Assembly (NCBI GenBank): GCA_022495005.1
Contig: JAGYXB010000813.1
Span: 98,157-162,156 of the forward strand
Source of the DNA: Rhyacophila brunnea
Lineage: Eukaryota > Arthropoda > Insecta > Trichoptera > Rhyacophilidae
Length of the DNA: 64,000 nt
Direction of reading: 5' to 3'
The stretch's first letter is position 1; each line of letters begins with the position of its first letter. The position numbers and the translations under genes were made by a program. The notes beneath the pieces were generated by a model. It worked only from the letters and a program-made list of their open reading frames with translations. It was not told the origin of the DNA and ran no database searches. Shown here one piece after another: positions 20,905-31,945 of the stretch.

Positions 20905-23379
20905 TAAAAAAACCCTTGATATCCACAGTCATCTAGAAAAAATTCCTACAATACAGGAAACTCATGTCCTGTGCTACAATATATCGTATCATAGCGGTTT
21001 TTAAACACTCTCGATGTATGGCAGTTTTGGGATCCTTAAGCTATAAAGACATTTTCATATCGAAGGATGAACCGGTTGTTACGCGTTCAAATATATGAAA
21101 CTTGGTCGCATCCCAAAAGGGTTTATTTTATAAGAAATGAATGTCAACCGTTTATCCCACCTATTAGGCCCGTGCTCTGGATCTAAACACACATTGAAAA
21201 GGAACATGCGAATTAAATTAAATTTAAACCCGTGACGTACGATTTCACATCGGACAATTTTACAGTAACCAACGTAGACGCTTATTTAGTTCAATATAGT
21301 GGTTTTTTTTTCTGTGTACATATAAGGCCGATTTCAGACGGGACACTGGTGTCGCGCTTGATATAATATAGGAGGCCTTTGTATTCGAATAAAGGTGCGT
21401 TTGTATTATGTTTATGAACGCCCCAGAGCTAATGTTCGTCATGTGGAGCGTAATTTGTGAGAAAAGTGCACAAAATGTCCTTTCTGTATGATTATTAATT
21501 ATTGTCATTTTCTCACTAAACATGAAGCTCAGTGAATATCGTATCCAATGCCTACGCCAATATTATGATGCTTACTTAGTCCAGTTGGTTTGATCCATCT
21601 AGCAGTATACAAGTATCTGTACACATCTGATTCAATACGAATGGCCGTGTACAATCGTGTATGTGAAACTTAACGCACGGAAAAAAAATACTATCGAATT
21701 CAGCGTGGTTTGTTTTTGTCATGTAAACGTCGTACAAATGTGCACGATTTGATCAAGCAACATTCCACAATTTCAGACGTCGCTACTTCCAATAAAAATG
21801 TTTAAAAACATATTTGTTTTGCGTCAGCGGTGCAATACATAAAAATGGTTGATTGAACAAAAACATTAAAATACTTATACAAAATGTTTGTGAACAGTTT
21901 TTATACAATGTTCATTTATTTATTTACGAACGGATATATTATTAATAATGTCGGTCGAACTAGGTATAAACACGCTGTATTATTATTTATATATTTACAA
22001 TGAATGGATGCACTTCGCCAGAGAGCCTTATAAAAATAAACGGTTGAAGCATTTCCATAAAACACGCAACTTCTTCGAATCAAGTTTCTTACGCAAATTT
22101 ATTAATATAATTCACTGTAAAATAACTTTACTTATTGGCGTTAGCAACAAGTGGTACTTTTGTATATTCCTATATTATTTTTTTATGGAAACCATTGAAT
22201 AAAAAATTAACTTCCACCAAATTACGCAGAAAAATCATTCTGTCTATATACGAATTGGACAGCGTTACTAATTGTATCCAGAAAATTCACACTCTAACTC
22301 AAAACACTATTACCCACTCACTGCGATGTACACAATACAATAATAATTGTGTTCACTAGTTTGTTTCACACATAGGTAGGTATATCATTTTTTAATAATA
22401 CGGTTTGGAACGTTTCATTTGGAATTTTGAATAATTTGCACCAGTAGTTTTTTTTTGTTTTATGCGTAATGTAAATAAAGAATGCAAAAAACCCCTCAAA
22501 TTAAAATATATGATATTAAACTATGCATTTCTTCGGCGGTCATTTTTTTGTGAATTAAGTAAGCAGTTAGTATTATTTAAAATCACATAAAAATTATTAT
22601 CTGATATTTACGTTCCTAAGCATTTACAATAGACACATTCAATGTCAATTATCTCAAATATTTATATATTATTAGTAATTAATTATATAAAATTCAATAA
22701 ATTGAGGTTTTCATCCGATTGACATTTCGCTTTTCACACCATTATTATTTATTATTTGTATCAATAAACTGTTGAAGTTTCATGAAAACAGTGAGTAATA
22801 AGCAAACAATTGTACACTATTATTTTTTATTCAACGCGCGTAAATAATATAAACAATTTTATTGACGTCCTGAGGATTAAATGAAAACAAGTGCACTATT
22901 AAATCGACATCCAAGTTAAATATGCGATTGTAAATTCTACACAATTGATTTCAACAATCTGGAAATGAGGTATTGTTCAGAAATGATCCATTATTATTAA
23001 TTATTATTCAAACATATTTACATTTATTTGTATTTAAAAAGGACTGATCATACCAAAACATAATTAAAAATAATGACTGACATTTTATAGATCGATGTTA
23101 GAATAAAATGTTTATATCTTTTTGTACAGAGTAATTATATTATTATGTTTAAATCCTGTTTGGCGCGAAAGTATATTATGTGAAAATATTTTTTTTTAAT
23201 TATAATAGGTATGTCAGTTATAAATTGTCGTTCAATCCTCAGCACCTCAATTAATCGTGTTCTATTTAACAACTTTGAAGTGATTTTTTTTTAAATTATA
23301 AATAAAAGTTAACCATAATATATTCACTGTTTTATGTACACTATCACTTATGATTTATTTTAAATCAACACACAATAAT
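20905..23379. other. No gene recognised over 2.4 kb
   Basis: A weak SINE-A-like scrap is visible at 21105-21190 (AAATGAATGTCAACC, CCTATTAGGCCCGTGCTCTG). The frames at 21260-21523 and 21948-22359 are AT-rich and resemble nothing known. This is the longest stretch in the left half without identifiable repeats. Confidence 0.35.
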
Positions 23380-23479
23380 TATTAATTGATATATTTATCG
23401 GACGACTGGTCTTTTTGTAGGTTATGGCACGAATTAATATTATTTCTAATCAAGTAACCAATCGTTCGCGCAAAATAGT

Positions 23480-23640
23480 TGATGTAGTATTTTGCCGTAC
23501 GTGTGGTGGCGTGTTGTTTTGTTACGCGCGCCGTTGTACTATCGCGTCTTGAGAGTTGCAACTCGAAAGCAGCTGACGCTGAACTAGCCCATTCTATAAC
23601 ACTCAGCGTCGTCCGTCTCATTTCCGGCTCGGAGGATTAA
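23480..23640 (-). promoter_or_regulatory. CpG-rich segment, possible promoter or 5-prime exon
   Basis: About 160 bp with many CpGs (CGCGCGCCGTTG, CAGCGTCGTCCGTC) in very AT-rich surroundings and no repeat copy elsewhere in the window. In arthropods such patches can mark a transcription start with its untranslated first exon. A minus frame starting at 23621 runs through it but is Ser/Thr/Arg-rich and unrecognised. Very tentative. Confidence 0.2.
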
Positions 23641-23660
23641 ATTATTAAACAAATACAATA

Positions 23661-24206
23661 CAGTGGAACTTGCTTATTACGAGTAAGATGGGACCGATTC
23701 GTTATAAGCGTTACACGTTATATCAGAGAATAAGTATTTTTAAATGAGCGGTCACATTACACAACAAGTCGAAAATAAAAAATCTGAAAACCATCGTCAA
23801 AATTCCCGAAACAAGCATGGCATTCATAAACTACAATAGAAGTGGTTCATCGTAATGAGCGCTGGTAGGTACCTGCGGATTTCAGAAACCTTGGATTTTT
23901 CAACCATATGCGTGGATACTTTTTTATTATTGTCGGCGAAACACCAATTAGGTAGGTACTCAGACATTTACCTAGTGTCATAAACGTAATCCGACACTGG
24001 CGGAATCCTGTCCGATCGGATTTTATTGTTTAGGGTCGAAATGTTTTTAAACGATCGACACATTAACAGTATGTTAGCTCGGTATATCCGTGCCCGTTAT
24101 AACAGTGAATAATTGTATGGAGAAAATCATAAACCAGTCAACGAATGTTTTCCCAGTACATCCGAGATCTCGCTATGTCCGAGATCTTAATAACCGAGTT
24201 CAACTG
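23661..24206 (+). mobile_element. Pogo/Tigger-like MITE, copy 1
   Basis: A 546-bp element with ends CAGTGGAACTTGCTTATTAC and ATAACCGAGTTCAACTG, flanked by TA on both sides (23659-23660 and 24207-24208). Long subterminal inverted blocks repeat the theme 'ATCTCGCTATGTCCGAGATC'. An inverted copy lies at 37655-38215. The TA target and CAGTKGAACY ends fit pogo/Tigger MITEs. Non-coding. Confidence 0.8.
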
Positions 24207-24261
24207 TATTATTATTGTCAACGAATTAGCATCGTTTTGTCATCTATAGTTTCGTGGAAAA

Positions 24262-24420
24262 CGACTTAAGGCCGACTGATCGTGGCTAGGCGATGCGCGG
24301 ATTGCGGGTCGCGGGCGCAAATGACGCATGCCGAACGAAATATAATTTGTCATATAAATCCCACATGCGTCCATTTACTGTTCTGTTCATTATTCTATTA
24401 GTAACAATAATAATATATTC
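24262..24420. repeat. GC-rich repeat H, copy 1
   Basis: GTGGCTAGGCGATGCGCGGA, then GCAAATGACGCATGCCG and ATATAATTTGTCATA match, inverted, 35805-35935, where the sequence sits inside a family C element. The boundaries and class are not clear. Confidence 0.55.
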
Positions 24421-24489
24421 ATTGACATGTTTTCTTTTTCAAGTAAATATGTAACGTTTTTAGTCATCTTTACACGATTTAAGAATTAA

Positions 24490-24648
24490 TACTCTCGTCG
24501 CCATCACGAAACAAATTGACGTATTCACACCTCGACGTTCGCTCTCCGAGTGCCTGCGAGTCCAAAATTTCGTCGCGCCTATAGTTGAAAATTATTTGCC
24601 GTTTCACTGAAGTATCGTCTTAAACACCGTCGGCAGATTTGGGGGAAG
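24490..24648 (+). other. Possible untranslated first exon with a GTATGT donor
   Basis: A moderately CpG-rich stretch (CACCTCGACGTTCGCTCTCC, GAGTGCCTGCGAGTCC) ends at GGGGGAAG followed by GTATGT at 24649, a good splice donor context. No start codon or protein frame stands out, and no downstream exon was found. It lies divergently from the CpG-rich patch at 23480-23640, across a pogo MITE. Tentative. Confidence 0.18.
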
Positions 24649-24654
24649 GTATGT

Positions 24655-25139
24655 ATTAATTACTCGCTCTATTAAAAAATATTAATTTATATGCTAAAGA
24701 GGTGACAAGAGATAATAATGAAAAACTTATTATGTATATAAATATTCAACGCATTAGGTTAGGCATATAACAAGTGAATACGCCACTGAGTTGCAACTGG
24801 CAATATACATACAGCTCCGAGGAGGGTGAGGGACGCCTCTGCTCAAAAGCTGACCCGCTGAGAAAGAATATCAGAGGACTTCAAGATACAGTATCGCGCA
24901 CCTCTTTGCCACCGACCAGACTAGATTCTAGACATTCATTCGTTTTGCATAGGTTACGATAAATTTAGATACAACAACAAAGGAAAGGAACCACGTGGAC
25001 AAATTATTATGAAACATTTTTTTACCCGCAAACAAATTATTAAAACGTAAAAAAAAAAACTCTTTCACCAGAAGTAACGATGCATTTTCTCGAGGACGGT
25101 TATTTTGATTAAAGTGTGCAATCATTTATGATGTGGACT
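24655..25139. other. No gene recognised
   Basis: AT-rich with a moderate-GC frame of 62 codons at 24774-24962 that I do not recognise. Confidence 0.35.
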
Positions 25140-25394
25140 CACAGAACAGATTAATAATATAGACATGTAAAACCCATCGCCATGCGCCAAGGTTTTGAAC
25201 CAGAGTAAAATAAATAGCACGGACTGCCCACAAATATTGAATGCGCGTCATATTTATGTTACAAACATTAATGCATATTATTATGATACAGATATAAATA
25301 TTGAGAATAACATATTTTTCCACACTCGAGATCCGTAGCCTGTGATACCACACCCAGTAGAGTAAGCCAATTCCCATTAATTTTGTGTTCCCTG
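25140..25394 (+). mobile_element. Family Z element, copy 4, internally shortened
   Basis: From CACAGAACAGATTAATAA to TTGTGTTCCCTG, flanked by TGTGGACT (25132-25139) and TGTGAACT (25395-25402), a 7/8 duplication. The middle of the 306-bp family consensus is partly missing or diverged. Confidence 0.7.
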
Positions 25395-25426
25395 TGTGAA
25401 CTGCATGTGGACTGCTGTGTGGACCC

Positions 25427-25754
25427 ATGAATGATGGTGGGGAGTGGAGAATTAGGTACACCACGGAACTATACCGCTTATACAAAGATTCAAAACCCTC
25501 CACCTTCATAAAACTCCAGAGGCTGAACTGGGCAGGCCATGTCCAGCGCATGCCTGAGTCACGGGTACCGAAGAAGATCCTCGAAGGAAACCCAGGGGGA
25601 AAGGCCAGTGGGAAAGCCAGGCACACGATGGGGTGACAACATTACAAAAGATGCCAACCAGCTGCTAAAAATCATGAACTGGAAAAGACGTGCGGAGGAC
25701 CGTCTGGGCTGGAGGACAGCGGTGGAGGAGGTCAGGGCCCGACTTGAGCTGTAG
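25427..25754 (+). pseudogene. RTE-like LINE, C-terminal end of reverse transcriptase
   Basis: The frame starting near 25427 reads ...ELYRLYKDSK, then IKLQRLNWAGHVQRMPESRV, then PKKILEGNPGG. After a frameshift around 25600 the adjacent frame continues ...ERPVGKPGTRWGDNI and ends EEVRARLEL with stop TAG at 25752-25754. The order ELYxLY - IKxQRLxWAGHVxRM - GRPxxRW is the C-terminal signature of RTE-type endonuclease/reverse-transcriptase proteins common in insects. The 5-prime part is absent (LINEs are usually 5-prime truncated). It is followed by GAAGAAGAAG, a LINE-type tail. It lies immediately 3-prime of family Z copy 4. Confidence 0.8.
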
Positions 25755-25984
25755 CGCCATCGAAGAAGAAGTGTGAACTCCACAAACTTGATTTAATTTG
25801 ATAGCAAGATAGCAAGGTGTGCATGAAAATTTGTGTAGAAACAAAATTTTTGCTGGCAAAAATATAATGTTGGCCTGTGCCAGGCCAAATGCAGCCTTTT
25901 TACTAGGATGTACTACACTAAGTTAAAAAAAAAAATACAACCAAAATGACCTCCTATCTTTTTGTTTTGAAGTAAAAGAAGAAA

Positions 25985-26140
25985 GGGGGTGGTCGAGAGA
26001 CCTAAACTGAGGTGGTTAGGCAGTGTATAAAAAGATAGCATCAGTATTGCTACACCAGTCAGTGGAAGGAGCTTGCTGCAAAGTTAAAATAATTAAGACG
26101 AATCTTGGAAGCACCCAAGACCCACATTATAGTTTGGGTC
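25985..26140 (+). pseudogene. LINE C-terminal fragment
   Basis: A short plus frame with RPKLRWLGSV, then a WRSLL-like segment, then a HPRP-like end resembles the extreme C-terminus of non-LTR retrotransposon proteins (GRPKLRWxDxV ... DRxxWRxLxxEAKTHxGL). Decayed by stops and frameshifts. A second LINE lineage than the one at 25427 is likely. Confidence 0.45.
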
Positions 26141-26397
26141 GTTCATTTATGGCGTCACGTCACAATGGGAGTGGGGGTCTGATATAAAATTATGATTTGT
26201 AACAACGATCTTCGTGTGTCGGAAGGAAAAAAATATAAACATTATTTTAGAATATTATACTGAAAGAAATCATTTTCCATGGATACGTCAAAGGAAACTA
26301 ATATTATAACTACAAGACGTTATACAATATTGCTACATTATATTGATATTTTTAAAATAAACACAAAAGTACTTGTAATTTTTTTCACCCTTCATAT
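26141..26397. other. No gene recognised
   Basis: Nothing supportable. Confidence 0.4.
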
Positions 26398-26740
26398 CAG
26401 CGGGTCTATTCTATACAAAAGGCGACTATCGACCGCTAACGTGCTAACGTGATAATGTGTATTTGTTACATACATTTTATATTGAAATATTATAATTGTA
26501 ATTGTATTGTAATCAGTTACACAGTCGAAACTGTATCTCCCTCGCTCTCTATATATCGCTCATGCTCTAAATTTTAGCACAGGCAGGGGGCATGCCGTTA
26601 AAATATAATATCATTTATTGCAACATTTAATACCGGCTAATTATAATTGTTACAATGCGTGTTAATAATTTGATACAAACATACCCTAGTTAGCGGTTTT
26701 AGCGGACGAAAGCAGCCTTTTGTATAGAATAGACCCGCAG
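26398..26740. mobile_element. MITE with GCGGGTCTATTCTATAC ends, copy 1
   Basis: A 343-bp segment with terminal inverted repeats CAGCGGGTCTATTCTATACA and TGTATAGAATAGACCCGCAG, extending inward to a CGCTAACG-type block. A related copy is at 28648-28919. The target duplication is not clear, so the superfamily is left open. Confidence 0.7.
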
Positions 26741-26813
26741 ATGTAGATAATGTTACGTGATTGGGTTTGATTATAATATAACATTTTCCAAACAACATTA
26801 CTTTCATATACGT

Positions 26814-27135
26814 CAGCAGGTTTTTGAACCGGAACTGAACCGGAAACCGGAAAGACTGTAATTCTTGTCGGAACGAAAACCCCAACCGAACCGGAAAAAA
26901 TCGTTTTATTCGGTTCGGTACATGTCATGTTTACTCCCTCAGTTGTCATAGGCGCAATACGTCTTACGTCCCGGAAACACTTCAAAAATAATCAATCGGA
27001 GCTGAACCTAAAATCGAAAACCGGAAAAAACCGTTATTTTTTTCGAAATGAAAACCGGAACCGAACCGATATAGGTATATATATATATATATTTACTCGA
27101 ACCTAAACGAAAAAAAATAACGGTTCGAAGCCCTG
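26814..27135. mobile_element. Decayed MITE built of GAACCGGAAC words
   Basis: The left end CAGGTTTTTGAACCGGAAC and right end AACGGTTCGAAGCCCTG are imperfect inverted repeats. Many ACCGGAA and CCGAACC words fill both flanks, and a short (TA)n run lies at 27076-27092. The target duplication was not found. Confidence 0.5.
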
Positions 27136-28030
27136 TGTACTCTTTACTGTTTATACACAAATGTATAGAATCTTATTGGCTTATTGAAACGGCAATAAAA
27201 CGAAAAATCCCTTTTAATTTATATTTAATTAATATGCTGGTACTTGTGACTGAATATAAAAAATTACAATTGATTGGTTTTGCTTGACGATTACATAAAT
27301 ATGAATACGCGCAAAGTAACCATGTTGACCATTCCTGCAAAAATATTGCAAGCAATAAGTTGGTTTTCATAACTATAGTCAGCGTAGGAAGTCTCCACAA
27401 GCATCGACAAATTAATTTAATGCACTTACTCTATTTTGCCTGTTATACCAACTTCACCCACACACCGGACACTAAATATTTGTAACAATAAATCTATTCT
27501 AAATTTGTACACGTCCGGTTGCAACGAGGTTTTTCATCTTCAAATCTCAAGAATGAGGCATCTTCAGAGCTCAAAACACCATTATTTAAACAATTGCAAA
27601 TACATTGTACGGATTACATTTCTCCGTAGCACAGTTCACCGTGAGCTATCTTACCGGAAATAGATGGCTGTGTAGCATTGAGATAAAAAAAGGGTTGTTC
27701 ATGGAATATTGGAGACGGTAATATTCCAATTTTATTACATTCGATAAAAATTTATTGATATTGATTGGTATCATAAATATTTGATAATAACGCAGGCATT
27801 ATTATTAAATATTTAAAAGGTACGACTTGAACATCTACCAGAATTTTTATATATATATTATATGATATGATCGGATATTTCTGCTGTTTCCTGTTTTTTT
27901 CCTTGTATTCTGGTTTGTTTTTTTTATTGACATGAATTTGATCTCAATACTATACAGCAATCTGTTTCCGATACAACAGCCCAAAATTAACTATCATAGG
28001 GGTACACATTTTCGTACACGTGCTTATACG
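27136..28030. other. No gene; one MITE fragment
   Basis: At 27590-27680 there is a piece (TTTCTCCGTAGCACAGTTCACC, GTGAGCTATCTTACCGGAAA) related to the arms of the MITE at 60205-60600. The rest is AT-rich. Confidence 0.4.
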
Positions 28031-28034
28031 ACTT

Positions 28035-28165
28035 GTGCGCATATTGTTGAACATATATAATTTTGAAACCACTTCTGAGAAACTATACAGTTCTTTTTGA
28101 AAAAGGTAAAACACCCCGGAGGAATCGAGCCTGAATCTCTCGGGTTTCGCGCCCACGCACATAGA
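28035..28165 (-). mobile_element. SINE-C copy 1 (tRNA-derived)
   Basis: On the minus strand a Pol III B-box-like GGCTCGATTCCTCC follows GCGCGAAACCCGAGAGATTC, then the shared body AAAAAGAACTGTATAG, TCTCAGAAGTGGTTTCAAAA and a TTATATATG end. The same body occurs at 47085-47290. The A box is eroded. Confidence 0.6.
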
Positions 28166-28647
28166 AGAGAGACGGAAGAGAATATTGTTATTTCAATTTA
28201 TAAATTTGATTTTAAATGGCAATAAATGGACACATTCTTTCAAATTTATTCATTTGACATAGGTTCAGTGAACTTTAGAATTTATAAATGCAAGACGTTC
28301 ACAGCATGACATAAGGTGATTGGGAAAAATAATAAATAGGTACAAGTATTAAGTATACTTATAACAATATTTATATAAATAAACAGCGTACAAATCATAA
28401 AAGTACTATGAGCCGTAATTAGACCCTATTTTATAAAACAACGTCCACCTAAACTCACCCCAAGCGTGTGGAATAGGTATATCAATATCTGAACTGACTT
28501 CTTCGAACACAGTCATTGCCTCTCAGTTGGCATTACTAATGGCAGGTTAGTTCTACAATTGAGGAGAACATTGTGCACCTATATTTAATAATGGCGCACA
28601 TGTCAGGGAAAAAAAACAAGTAATATTCACTGGTGTGTAAAACCCAT
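28166..28647. other. No gene recognised
   Basis: AT-rich; nothing supportable. Confidence 0.4.
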
Positions 28648-28919
28648 CACCGGGTCTATTCTATACCCAAGGCTGCTTTCGCTCCACTACGGCAGCTAAA
28701 TAGGGTAGGAGAGTGTTGAATTATTAACACTTATTGTAACAATTATTACAATAATTTCGTTATAATTGTTACAATAAGTGCTTGGCTGTGATAAATTTTT
28801 GACCGTTTTGACGGCTAAATTATTGTAATTGTTACAATAAGTGTTAATAATTCGATACTTCCCACCCTATTTAGCTGCCGTAGCGGACCGAAGGCAGCCT
28901 TGTGTGAATAGACCCGCTG
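28648..28919. mobile_element. MITE with GGGTCTATTCTATAC ends, copy 2
   Basis: A 272-bp element with terminal arms of about 70 bp (left GGCTGCTTTCG, TACGGCAGCTAAATAGGGT; right the complement). Inside, the word TTGTTACAATAAGTG occurs in three places in both orientations, so the RNA of either strand would fold into a long branched hairpin. Related to 26398-26740 at the ends only. Confidence 0.75.
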
Positions 28920-29078
28920 AAATGATTGAATGAATCACTCGTGAATAAATCAAGGGGCGGCCGATGCGGGGATCAAATTTCAAGACGTGGCCGCCCTTTG
29001 GTACGACCGCATGTGTACTCCGCACACATTGCATTCAGGAACGGGCATATAGACATAGTTATATGAAAGCCTCTAGAC

Positions 29079-29909
29079 TATGGTTTCCCAAACTATGTTC
29101 CGCTGAACCTGAATAGGTGTTCCGCGACCATTTGGAAAGGTTTTATACACTGCAACACATTAAAGATCTTCTACTAAGTAGAAGTAAAATAAGTAAAACT
29201 AAAGTCATTAAAGAATCTATTTCATATTGAAAGGCGAGTGATAATCAATCTCCACTGATGTTTATGACGTCAAGTATCTAGATAGGTCATGGCTCCCACA
29301 AGGGGGGGAGGCTGATAGGCCTCTAGCCTGGGGGCCTGGACTGCGTGAGAGATCGACCAGCCAAGTGAGATAAACACACATCACAAACATGCACTAATAG
29401 TAAAAAAATGTCGCGGCGCTGTTTCACTTCAAGCATACTAACATTTAATAATATATGGTTTTGCCATACTTACAATTTTTGATTATTGTCGATATTTGAC
29501 ATGTCCATAATTGTGCATATCAACATAAAAGTGGGTGTATTAAAAATACAAAAAAATCGCTAAAAATACCCTTAATTTTACCTCGAACACCATTTGGAAT
29601 ATGCAACTGTAGATCGTCACATTGCCTTTAACCTTAGCGATAAGAAGGGGGCCCGCTTCGGGATGTGGGGCCATGATCTAGATACAGGCGGAGGACCATA
29701 TTTTCTCACACCGTGCGCATGAAAAATATGGTGTACCTATATTGTTTTTAACTAACCGGCTGACAAGTCTCGTCAGTTTAACGACAATTGCCAAAATTGG
29801 CAGAACGGTTAGCTGCGCTAATAAATAACATACAAAATAAACTAAGTGTTCCGTTAAAATTTCCGGGTTTGAAAAGTGTTCCATTGCAGAAAAAGTTTGG
29901 GAAACCCTG
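29079..29909. mobile_element. hAT-like element with GGGTTTCCCAAACT ends
   Basis: An exact 8-bp duplication CTCTAGAC (29071-29078 and 29910-29917) flanks an 831-bp element ending AAGTTTGGGAAACCCTG; the left end has mutated to TATGGTTTCCCAAACT. It carries the subterminal word GTGTTCCG near both ends and a family M insertion at 29288-29675. No transposase frame remains. Confidence 0.8.
29288..29675 (+). mobile_element. Family M hAT MITE, copy 3 (nested)
   Basis: Ends CATGGCTCCCACA and GATGTGGGGCCATG with the usual GCTCTAGCC-like block. It lies inside the hAT element 29079-29909. ATCTAGAT occurs directly after it and, four bases removed, before it, so the duplication is present but disturbed. 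Confidence 0.8.
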
Positions 29910-30254
29910 CTCTAGACGTGATGTGCGGTCAAAGTAAGTGTGTTAGAATTGAGAATAATAAGTACATACAGCAATGAGGGAGAATAGGGGAAAAGTAGAT
30001 ACTAGTGGAAGTGTTCGAAAATAATTTCCATATGAATGAAGTACTGGCAAATAACGAGTTACCTATGACGATTTATAGAGCAAGTGTTGTGTGTTTAGGT
30101 GACAACATCTGTTGCTAACATAACTCAATAATTGATACTTTCCGTGTTACATAATTTTGCTTGCAATAAACACGGCAGTGTCCGCCAAGATATCTGAAGA
30201 CAAGATTGTTTGAAAATATTATTTTTCAATTATTATAAAATTATATAATATTTT

Positions 30255-30895
30255 TTCCGACCATGTCCGATCCTAATAAGATCATATGGGTCTCCACAGA
30301 GCGGAGGTTTGTATTAACAGCATGGCCCCCACAAGGGGGGGGGGGGTGATAGGGCTCTGGGGGGCCCTACATGGCGCGTCTACCTTATAATTGAGATAAA
30401 CACACATCAGAAAATTATTCTATTGGTAAAAAAGTCGCCTGCAGCGCTTTTTCAATTCAAGAGGCTTTAAGCTTTTGAAATATGTGGTTGTGTGACACAA
30501 TTTTTAATTATTGTGTGTCGATATTCTGTAACTCCATAATTTAAATGGGTGTATTCAATAATACAAAAAAAACCGCTAAAAATACACTGAATACTCTTAA
30601 TTATACGAGAATAATAAATTAATTTTAGAAGAGCATCACACTACCTTTAATAGGTAGGGAGCCCCGCCAAAGATCCTTGCCTGGGAGCCCGCTTCAGGAT
30701 GTGGGGGCCTTGATTAACAGAACCATGTTTTTACGAGAAATGGATGTCAGTCTCTTGCTCAACCTATTTGGTCGATACTCTGACTCATACATAAATCGAA
30801 AAACATTATAATATGTACTTGCCAGACCCAGGATTCGAACCTTGGGCCCACGACGTCATAGGTCGACGTTTAAGCCGCGCGGCCATCGTGGATGT
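30255..30895 (-). mobile_element. SINE-A copy split by a family M MITE
   Basis: The tail part (30255-30320, CCATGTCCGATCCTAATAAG) and the body and head (30713-30895) belong to one SINE-A copy. The minus strand shows an A-box-like TGGCCGCGCGGCTTAAACG and B box GGTTCGAATCCTGG. The MITE at 30321-30712 splits it at ATTAACAG, duplicating that word. Other copies give the uninterrupted GTATTAACAGATTTTG. Confidence 0.85.
30321..30712 (+). mobile_element. Family M hAT MITE, copy 4 (inside SINE-A)
   Basis: 392 bp, starting CATGGCCCCCACA and ending TGTGGGGGCCTTG, with an exact duplication ATTAACAG (30313-30320 and 30713-30720) of a word found once in intact SINE-A copies. This is the cleanest proof in the window of the element's limits and its 8-bp target duplication. 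Confidence 0.95.
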
Positions 30896-31239
30896 CATTT
30901 GATATTCACCACATAAGGTATATTTTGCTAACATAGTAGTGTTTATCAAGTATGATTATTAGACAAATTTATGGTTTGAGTTTCTAATTTATTACTGTCA
31001 ATTCGATTCTATGACGTGCGGGTAGAAATGTTAATAGGAATAGGATAGGATATATATATAGGATAATTGAACATTAATACTATCGATTTAAGATACTTGG
31101 TGGAATTTGAATTTAAATTAACAATATTATAGTATATCAGTTGAACATTTACCATTAAAGAGTTTCATATTGTATGAAAGACGAAACCAGAGTCGCAAAA
31201 ACGATTCAAACTCAATCATCAGTCCGAATTATAATATTA
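30896..31239. other. No gene recognised
   Basis: AT-rich; nothing supportable. Confidence 0.4.
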
Positions 31240-31375
31240 TTATCAACACACATAATTTTAAAACAGAAACATACCTACTAGAAAAATCTTTGAAAAATAC
31301 ACGACGCCGAGTGGGACTCGAACCCGCATCCATCAGATTCCAGTCAATGTGCTTTACCAATTGAGCCACCTTTAT
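31240..31375 (-). mobile_element. SINE-C copy 2 with a near-complete tRNA-like head
   Basis: Minus strand: GGTGGCTCAATTGGTAAAGC is a good A box and GCGGGTTCGAGTCCCACTCG a good B box with paired T stem. It is followed by GGCGTCGTGTATTTTTCAAA and the family body GATTTTTCTAGTAGG. An extended body and missing acceptor pairing argue for a SINE, not a functional tRNA gene. Confidence 0.7.
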
Positions 31376-31689
31376 ATTATCTAATTACGACGAAATTAAC
31401 TAGTAGTCATGCCTTTCTTTAATTTTGCTATTCTTTGCAATCGACTTCTGTGGTTTGAATCAAGGTACAAAATAATAGTTAGGTAGATATTTATAAACCA
31501 TTTCTTTTATTCAACGAATAATTCACAAGATTTGAGAATGTAAAATTCTATTATATTGAATACACCTCAGATACATAGATAGGTAGACACAAAAAAAACT
31601 TTGAAAATAATATTTTTTCAAGAAATAGTTTATTGTTATAATCTCAAAAATTACTTTTGGTTCGTACCATACTCGACAAATCTTACTAT

Positions 31690-31945
31690 CAACTTTTGTT
31701 GTTTAATTTAATAAAACACATTTTTTTTGTAGTACTTATTCCACTTTTAATCAATATAATAGGACCGGTTTCGTCCGCCTCAGGGGGACATTTTCAACTG
31801 TCTGTTGGAACTGAAACTGTCTGTCAACTGGAGTTGAAAATGTCCCTCTGAGGCGGACGAAACAGGTCCTAATTTATTGATTAAAAATGGAATAAGTACT
31901 ATAAAAAAAATTGCGTTTTATGAAATTAAACAACAATACAATGCA
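31690..31945. mobile_element. Foldback MITE F, copy 1, with a second palindrome at its centre
   Basis: Arms TTGTTGTTTAATTTAATAAA ... CACTTTTAATCAAT (31690-31759) and their complement (31870-31945) enclose an inner palindrome of about 110 bp with TTTCGTCCGCCTCAGGGGGA and its complement. The whole unit would fold into one hairpin of roughly 250 nt. A diverged copy without the inner palindrome is at 46600-46790. Confidence 0.75.

Noticed and set aside
25126..25626. 166-codon minus frame, the longest in the window
   Set aside because: It is antisense to family Z copy 4 and to the RTE-like LINE end at 25427-25754, whose plus-strand protein motifs are clear.
27076..27096. (TA)n run as a regulatory feature
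   Set aside because: A short simple repeat inside a decayed MITE; no further signal.
31299..31372. tRNA gene on the minus strand
   Set aside because: A and B boxes are good, but the acceptor arms do not pair and a repeated non-tRNA body follows, so it is a SINE head.
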